A stretch of DNA of 64,000 bases from Taishania pollutisoli (lineage in GTDB: Bacteria; Bacteroidota; Bacteroidia; Flavobacteriales_D; Crocinitomicaceae). Below the pieces are notes generated by a model. That model worked only from the letters and a program-made list of their open reading frames with translations, was not told where the DNA came from and made no database searches. Of this stretch, positions 60,477 through 64,000 are shown one piece after another. The stretch lies in contig NZ_JACVEL010000001.1 in the NCBI RefSeq assembly GCF_014518315.1, positions 620,001 through 684,000 on the forward strand, written 5' to 3'. The stretch's first letter is position 1; each line of letters begins with the position of its first letter. Both the position numbers and the translations under genes were made by a program.

Positions 60477-62897
60477 ATGAAATCAAACATTCATCTTATC
60501 TATCTCCTTCAATTCATTACTCTCTTTTTTTCATTTCAGGCCTTCACACAAAAACAGTTAATTGTTCTCGATACTGCAGGTCGTGAACCCATGCCGTTTG
60601 TAAAAGTATTCCCGGATGTCGGACAACCGTTTTTTACCAACATTGACGGAAAAGCAACATTTTCCAATGATGTGACTTCTTTACAACTGAGTTTTTCCGG
60701 TTATGAAGATACAACGGTACTGCTAAACGGACAACAACAGGTAACCGTTCTGATGCGCGTCCTCCCGACGGAATTTGACGAAGTGGTCATTCTTCCGGGT
60801 GTAAATCCTGCATTGAGGATCATCAATAAAGTAACTGAAAACCGCAAGAAAAACCATCCCCTGGAAAACGATGCATTTACGTATGAAAGTTACAGTAAAT
60901 TCATTTTTGACATGGACACGGCATTCACAAAAAAGGTGATGGAGCTCCCGGACGATACTTCCAAATATATGATCGGTCTGATCAAATCGCAACATTTATT
61001 CATGATGGAAAGTTCTTCCGAACGCAAATTCATTCCACCCGCAAGAGACCGTGAAAACATTACTGCGTACAAGGTTTCAGGGCTGAACAATCCATTGTTC
61101 TCCACCTTTGCACAAAGTATGCAATCCTTCCATTTTTACGATAACCAGTTTGAATTATTGGGAACCAAGTATTTTAATCCGATTGCACTGGGGAGCACCA
61201 AACGGTATTATTACCTGATTGAAGATACCACCATTGCAGGAACGGATACGACTTTTATGATTTCCTTTCGTCCCCGCCCGGATGCGGGAATTGAAGGATT
61301 GAAAGGGTTGCTGTTTATTAATACGAACGGATTTGCTATTGAGAAAGTCATTGCAGAACCTGCAAAAGCATCCGAAAGTCAAACGTATGTGAAGATCATC
61401 CAAGAATACAAGTTGATTGAGGGTAAGAAATGGTTTCCGGTAGATCTGAAAACCAAAGTGGAATTGAAAGGATTCCAGATGTCACTCGACAAAGAATCGG
61501 GATACGTCACCGGGCATGGAAATACATACATTTCGAATATCAAGCTGAATCCCGATGATCTCAAAAAGAACGGGTTCGGGAACATTGCCCTCTCTACCAA
61601 TAAAGATGCAGGAGACAAATCCGAGGAGGAATGGAACCGCTTGCGACGAGATACGCTGAGTAGTAGGGAAACGACAACTTACCGGGTGCTGGACAGCTTC
61701 AGCAAGGCAGAAAACTTCGATCGGAAACTAAACGGGTTGATTGCCCTGACAACAGGAAAGCTGCGACTGGGATATGTAAGTCTTCCTTTGGATCGGATCA
61801 TTGATTTTAACTTTCACGAAGGATACCGTTTGGGTGCCGGGCTGGAAACATCCGACCGCTTGATGCAAAATATTGTTGTGGGAGGTTATTTTGCCTGGGG
61901 AACGCGCGACAAAGACTGGAAATATGGCGGATATTCCACATTTCACCTCAACAAACGTCTTGGTATCAGCATTGGATTGCGCTACCAGCAAGATGTACTG
62001 ACCCGTGGAGCAAATGACATGACAAAAACAAGCTGGGACATCACTTCTCCTACGTTGTTCACCAATTTCTTCCGCAAGTTCATGGATCGTCAGCGATTGG
62101 CTGAAATGACCTTTACGATTGCTCCATTGGGGAATTTAACGATGCACGTAACCGGAAACTATCAGCGGCTGGAATTTACCCGCAATTACCGGTTTACGAA
62201 TGACGAGGGAGCGGTTTTGCAAAAACTGGATCTTGCAGAAACAGCATTTGAAATGAAGTGGAACATCCGTCAACGAATTGTTGTACTGGGAGACATCCGA
62301 ATGGCTCAATCTACGAATTATCCAAAAATTAAATTGAAAATTGCGAAAGGATGGTCTGGCATTGCGAATGCGCAAACAGATTATGTCCGTTTGTTTCTGG
62401 CAGTTGATGAAGATGTAGAAAGCCTGCGTTTCGGTAAACTGAATGTACACCTGGAAGCATCTCAGACATTCGGAGATGTACCAATGGCATTGAAACAATA
62501 TGCTGTCGGAACGCGACAAGACTGGAATATTGTAACGATCAATGCATTGGAAACGGTATACCCGGGAGAGTTTTATCACGACAGACAGGCATCATTGATT
62601 GCGCGTTACTCCTTCCCTGTCATTAAGACCAGGAAGAAATGGTTTGCTCCTGAGTTTATCCTACATCACGGTATCGGGTACGGAGATATGGCCAACCGGA
62701 CGCAGCACAATATGAAATTCTGGACGATGGACAAAGGAGTTTTCGAAGGAGGATTAATCCTTTCAGGGATTCTGAATATCAACTTCCTGAAACTGGGAAT
62801 CGGAGCATTCTACCGCTATGGCTATCATTCCGACGCGGATGCGATCAAAAATCTGGTGCCGAAGATCAGCTTGAAATTTGCAGGGTTTAATAATTAA
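60477..62897 (+). CDS. DUF5686 / carboxypeptidase-like regulatory domain outer membrane protein
   Basis: With the ATG at 60477 (a GTG three codons upstream is less likely) the product is 806 residues: signal peptide (about 1-25), a CarboxypepD_reg-like domain (about 27-105, PFVKVFPDVGQPFFTN and LSFSGYEDTTVLL), then the DUF5686 body (about 115-420, NPALRIINKVTENRKKNHP) and an outer membrane barrel (about 450-806). It has no enzymatic motif. The family is a common Bacteroidota outer membrane protein of unknown role. It stands alone, with no exact -7 box in the 167-bp gap from hemL. Confidence 0.88.
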   Translation: MKSNIHLIYLLQFITLFFSFQAFTQKQLIVLDTAGREPMPFVKVFPDVGQPFFTNIDGKATFSNDVTSLQLSFSGYEDTTVLLNGQQQVTVLMRVLPTEFDEVVILPGVNPALRIINKVTENRKKNHPLENDAFTYESYSKFIFDMDTAFTKKVMELPDDTSKYMIGLIKSQHLFMMESSSERKFIPPARDRENITAYKVSGLNNPLFSTFAQSMQSFHFYDNQFELLGTKYFNPIALGSTKRYYYLIEDTTIAGTDTTFMISFRPRPDAGIEGLKGLLFINTNGFAIEKVIAEPAKASESQTYVKIIQEYKLIEGKKWFPVDLKTKVELKGFQMSLDKESGYVTGHGNTYISNIKLNPDDLKKNGFGNIALSTNKDAGDKSEEEWNRLRRDTLSSRETTTYRVLDSFSKAENFDRKLNGLIALTTGKLRLGYVSLPLDRIIDFNFHEGYRLGAGLETSDRLMQNIVVGGYFAWGTRDKDWKYGGYSTFHLNKRLGISIGLRYQQDVLTRGANDMTKTSWDITSPTLFTNFFRKFMDRQRLAEMTFTIAPLGNLTMHVTGNYQRLEFTRNYRFTNDEGAVLQKLDLAETAFEMKWNIRQRIVVLGDIRMAQSTNYPKIKLKIAKGWSGIANAQTDYVRLFLAVDEDVESLRFGKLNVHLEASQTFGDVPMALKQYAVGTRQDWNIVTINALETVYPGEFYHDRQASLIARYSFPVIKTRKKWFAPEFILHHGIGYGDMANRTQHNMKFWTMDKGVFEGGLILSGILNINFLKLGIGAFYRYGYHSDADAIKNLVPKISLKFAGFNN

Positions 62898-62924
62898 GGG
62901 CCCTGTTCTAAAAATCGGGTGCTA

Positions 62925-63020
62925 TTTTCACCACGATACACAGATTAAAAAGGAACGAACAAAGAAAAAAATGACACCGATTAACAGTCAATAGAGAGGT
63001 AATTCGTGAATCTGTGGTTA
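62925..63020. repeat. Dispersed repeat family B, facing pair
   Basis: Left copy tttcaccacgatacacagat continues into taaaaagg (62925-62953); right copy gtgaatctgtggtta (63006-63020) is its inverse. A third copy is at 6082-6109 (tttcaccacagatgcacgga, then tgaaagag). Confidence 0.65.
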
Positions 63021-63052
63021 TTCAACACGATTTCATCACCCAACTTTAATAA

Positions 63053-63263
63053 GGGCTTGCTAAGGCACAAAGACGCGGAGGATGATAAGAGAACACTGTT
63101 TTGTATCTTATGGAGTGCATTATTGATCATGTTCTTCGGTATTGTTACCAAAAGAAGCAACAATGTAAAAATAGCATTATGACCACCCGGGATAATTGGA
63201 TTAACGAATCTCTCTAACATGCAAAACCTATACGGTATTGTGACCTTTGTGTCTTAGCGAGAT
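63053..63263. repeat. Dispersed repeat family A, copies 4 and 5 in inverted orientation
   Basis: gcttgctaaggcacaaagac (starting 63055) and cctttgtgtcttagcgagat (63244-63263) are inverse copies about 160 bp apart. Confidence 0.65.
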
Positions 63264-63284
63264 GTTTTATTAAGAATCGAATTA

Positions 63285-64000
63285 TTAAAACGAAGTTTTC
63301 CCTGCTTTGACCAATCGTTTCAACAATGGGCTGGGTCTGTAACGATCTTCTCCGTACTCTTCAAATAAATTCTCCAATTGTTCCAGTACCCATGGCAATG
63401 ATTTTTCTTCTGCCCAGGCCAACAATCCTTTCGGATAATTGACTCCGTTGGTCATTGCCAGGTCAATATCTTCTTTGGAAGCGACATTTAGGAACAATGC
63501 GTCAATTGCTTCATTCATCAGCATCACCAGGATGCGATCAACTATCTGTTGTCCGAGTTCCGGATTTTCAGACGGCTCCGGTTGCACAATTCCTTCCGCG
63601 TAATTGTAATATCCTCTTCCTGATTTACGGCCTAAATACCCTGCCTCAAAATGTCTTTTTTGTGTAAACGAAGGTTTATAGCGCGGATCGTAGTAAAATG
63701 CTGTAAAAACAGATTCTGTAACTGTATAATTGATATCATTTCCGATGTAATCCATCAACGTGAATGGTCCCATACGGAATCCGCCCAGTTTGGTCATCGC
63801 CCAGTCAATTGTAGCAAAATCAGCAAGGCCTTCTTCATAGATTCGTAAAGCTTCTCCATAAAACGGACGGGCTACACGATTCACGATGAATCCCGGAGTG
63901 TCTTTACACAAAACCGTGATCTTTTTCCAACTGTCGATCAATTGCTTTGCAGCAGTCATAACTTCCTGCGAGGTTTGAACGGCAGGAATGATTTCTACGA
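63285..64000 (-). CDS. 3-hydroxyacyl-CoA dehydrogenase, PaaH-like (partial, 5' end beyond the window)
   Basis: The frame is open to the window edge (it reads VEIIPAVQTSQEV just ahead of an internal Met at 63959), so only the last 238 or so residues are present. They contain two C-terminal 3HCDH helical domains: DTPGFIVNRVARPFYGEALR, then RILVMLMNEAIDALF and NYPKGLLAWAE. The doubled C-terminal domain is characteristic of PaaH/PaaC-type enzymes of phenylacetate degradation that oxidise 3-hydroxyadipyl-CoA. The NAD-binding domain lies outside. It agrees with paaZ elsewhere in the window, though a general beta-oxidation role is possible. Confidence 0.85.
   Translation of the reverse strand, partial: VEIIPAVQTSQEVMTAAKQLIDSWKKITVLCKDTPGFIVNRVARPFYGEALRIYEEGLADFATIDWAMTKLGGFRMGPFTLMDYIGNDINYTVTESVFTAFYYDPRYKPSFTQKRHFEAGYLGRKSGRGYYNYAEGIVQPEPSENPELGQQIVDRILVMLMNEAIDALFLNVASKEDIDLAMTNGVNYPKGLLAWAEEKSLPWVLEQLENLFEEYGEDRYRPSPLLKRLVKAGKTSF

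Larger units (their letters stand above)
62898..63284. other. Intergenic region made of dispersed repeats
   Basis: About 390 bp between convergent genes with no coding signal. It holds two copies of repeat family A (63053-63081 and 63244-63263, inverted) and two of family B (62925-62953 and 63006-63020, inverted). Confidence 0.65.

Noticed and set aside
62981-63220. Leftward 79-codon frame in the last intergenic region
   Set aside because: It consists of repeat sequence and low-complexity leucine stretches, without a family match.

Overview
The window is a stretch of chromosome from a member of the Bacteroidota, probably a Flavobacteriales bacterium. The signs are a gliding/T9SS-type C-terminal sorting domain, DUF5686 and patatin-barrel outer membrane proteins, a CarboxypepD_reg TonB receptor, a complete moxR-DUF58-bat operon, a split transketolase, and at least fourteen promoter -7 boxes of the Bacteroidota form TAnnTTTG. 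Shine-Dalgarno sequences are nearly absent and several genes start with TTG or GTG. A Crocinitomicaceae (Fluviicola-like) origin is my guess from gene content and cannot be proved here. I see no rRNA, tRNA, insertion sequence, prophage or CRISPR array. Most of the window is core chromosome with one small accessory locus.

Layout. 0-3.3 kb: a leftward metal-handling cluster (Cys-rich HYC/CC/PP-type protein, TonB receptor, periplasmic HMA protein) behind a nested palindrome. 3.3-6.8 kb: an EEP-family nuclease/phosphatase, pdxA with a small acetyltransferase, and a lipid-methyltransferase-like gene. 6.9-17.3 kb: a giant AsmA-like protein, a small beta-barrel, two SGNH-fold proteins and a 1226-residue secreted adhesin-like protein. 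17.4-20.1 kb: copper ATPase copA plus a double-HMA protein, divergent from a prolyl oligopeptidase. 22.4-27.3 kb: acetyltransferase, CAP/OmpA fusion, paaZ. 27.4-31.2 kb: a rightward operon with the two transketolase halves separated by a secreted VWA protein and followed by an ECF sigma factor. 31.2-32.2 kb: an AbiF/Abi_2-type HEPN gene. 32.2-36.2 kb: radA and an orphan wzz-wzy pair. 36.2-43.9 kb: the Bat operon. 44-48.6 kb: a Zn-ribbon protein, a 760-bp regulatory region and a LytTR two-component system. 48.7-58.6 kb: tex, two glycosyltransferases, a THUMP RNA methyltransferase, a patatin and an AEC transporter. 59-64 kb: hemL, a DUF5686 protein, and the 3' part of a PaaH-like dehydrogenase cut by the window end.

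Most notable: (1) The abiF-like gene is preceded by a small hairpin RNA with its own TAnnTTTG promoter and a U-tract, the layout of an RNA-antitoxin/HEPN-toxin pair. Its natural ATG and conserved N-terminus are in a different frame from the body, joined at a canonical -1 slippery heptamer. (2) Upstream of the LytTR two-component operon lie five copies of a TTATTGAAT-like 9-mer at exact 21-bp spacing (three plus two), the expected geometry for LytTR binding. (3) Perfect 11-bp direct repeats, also 21 bp apart, lie between the copper operon and the prolyl oligopeptidase. (4) Three families of dispersed intergenic repeats are present.
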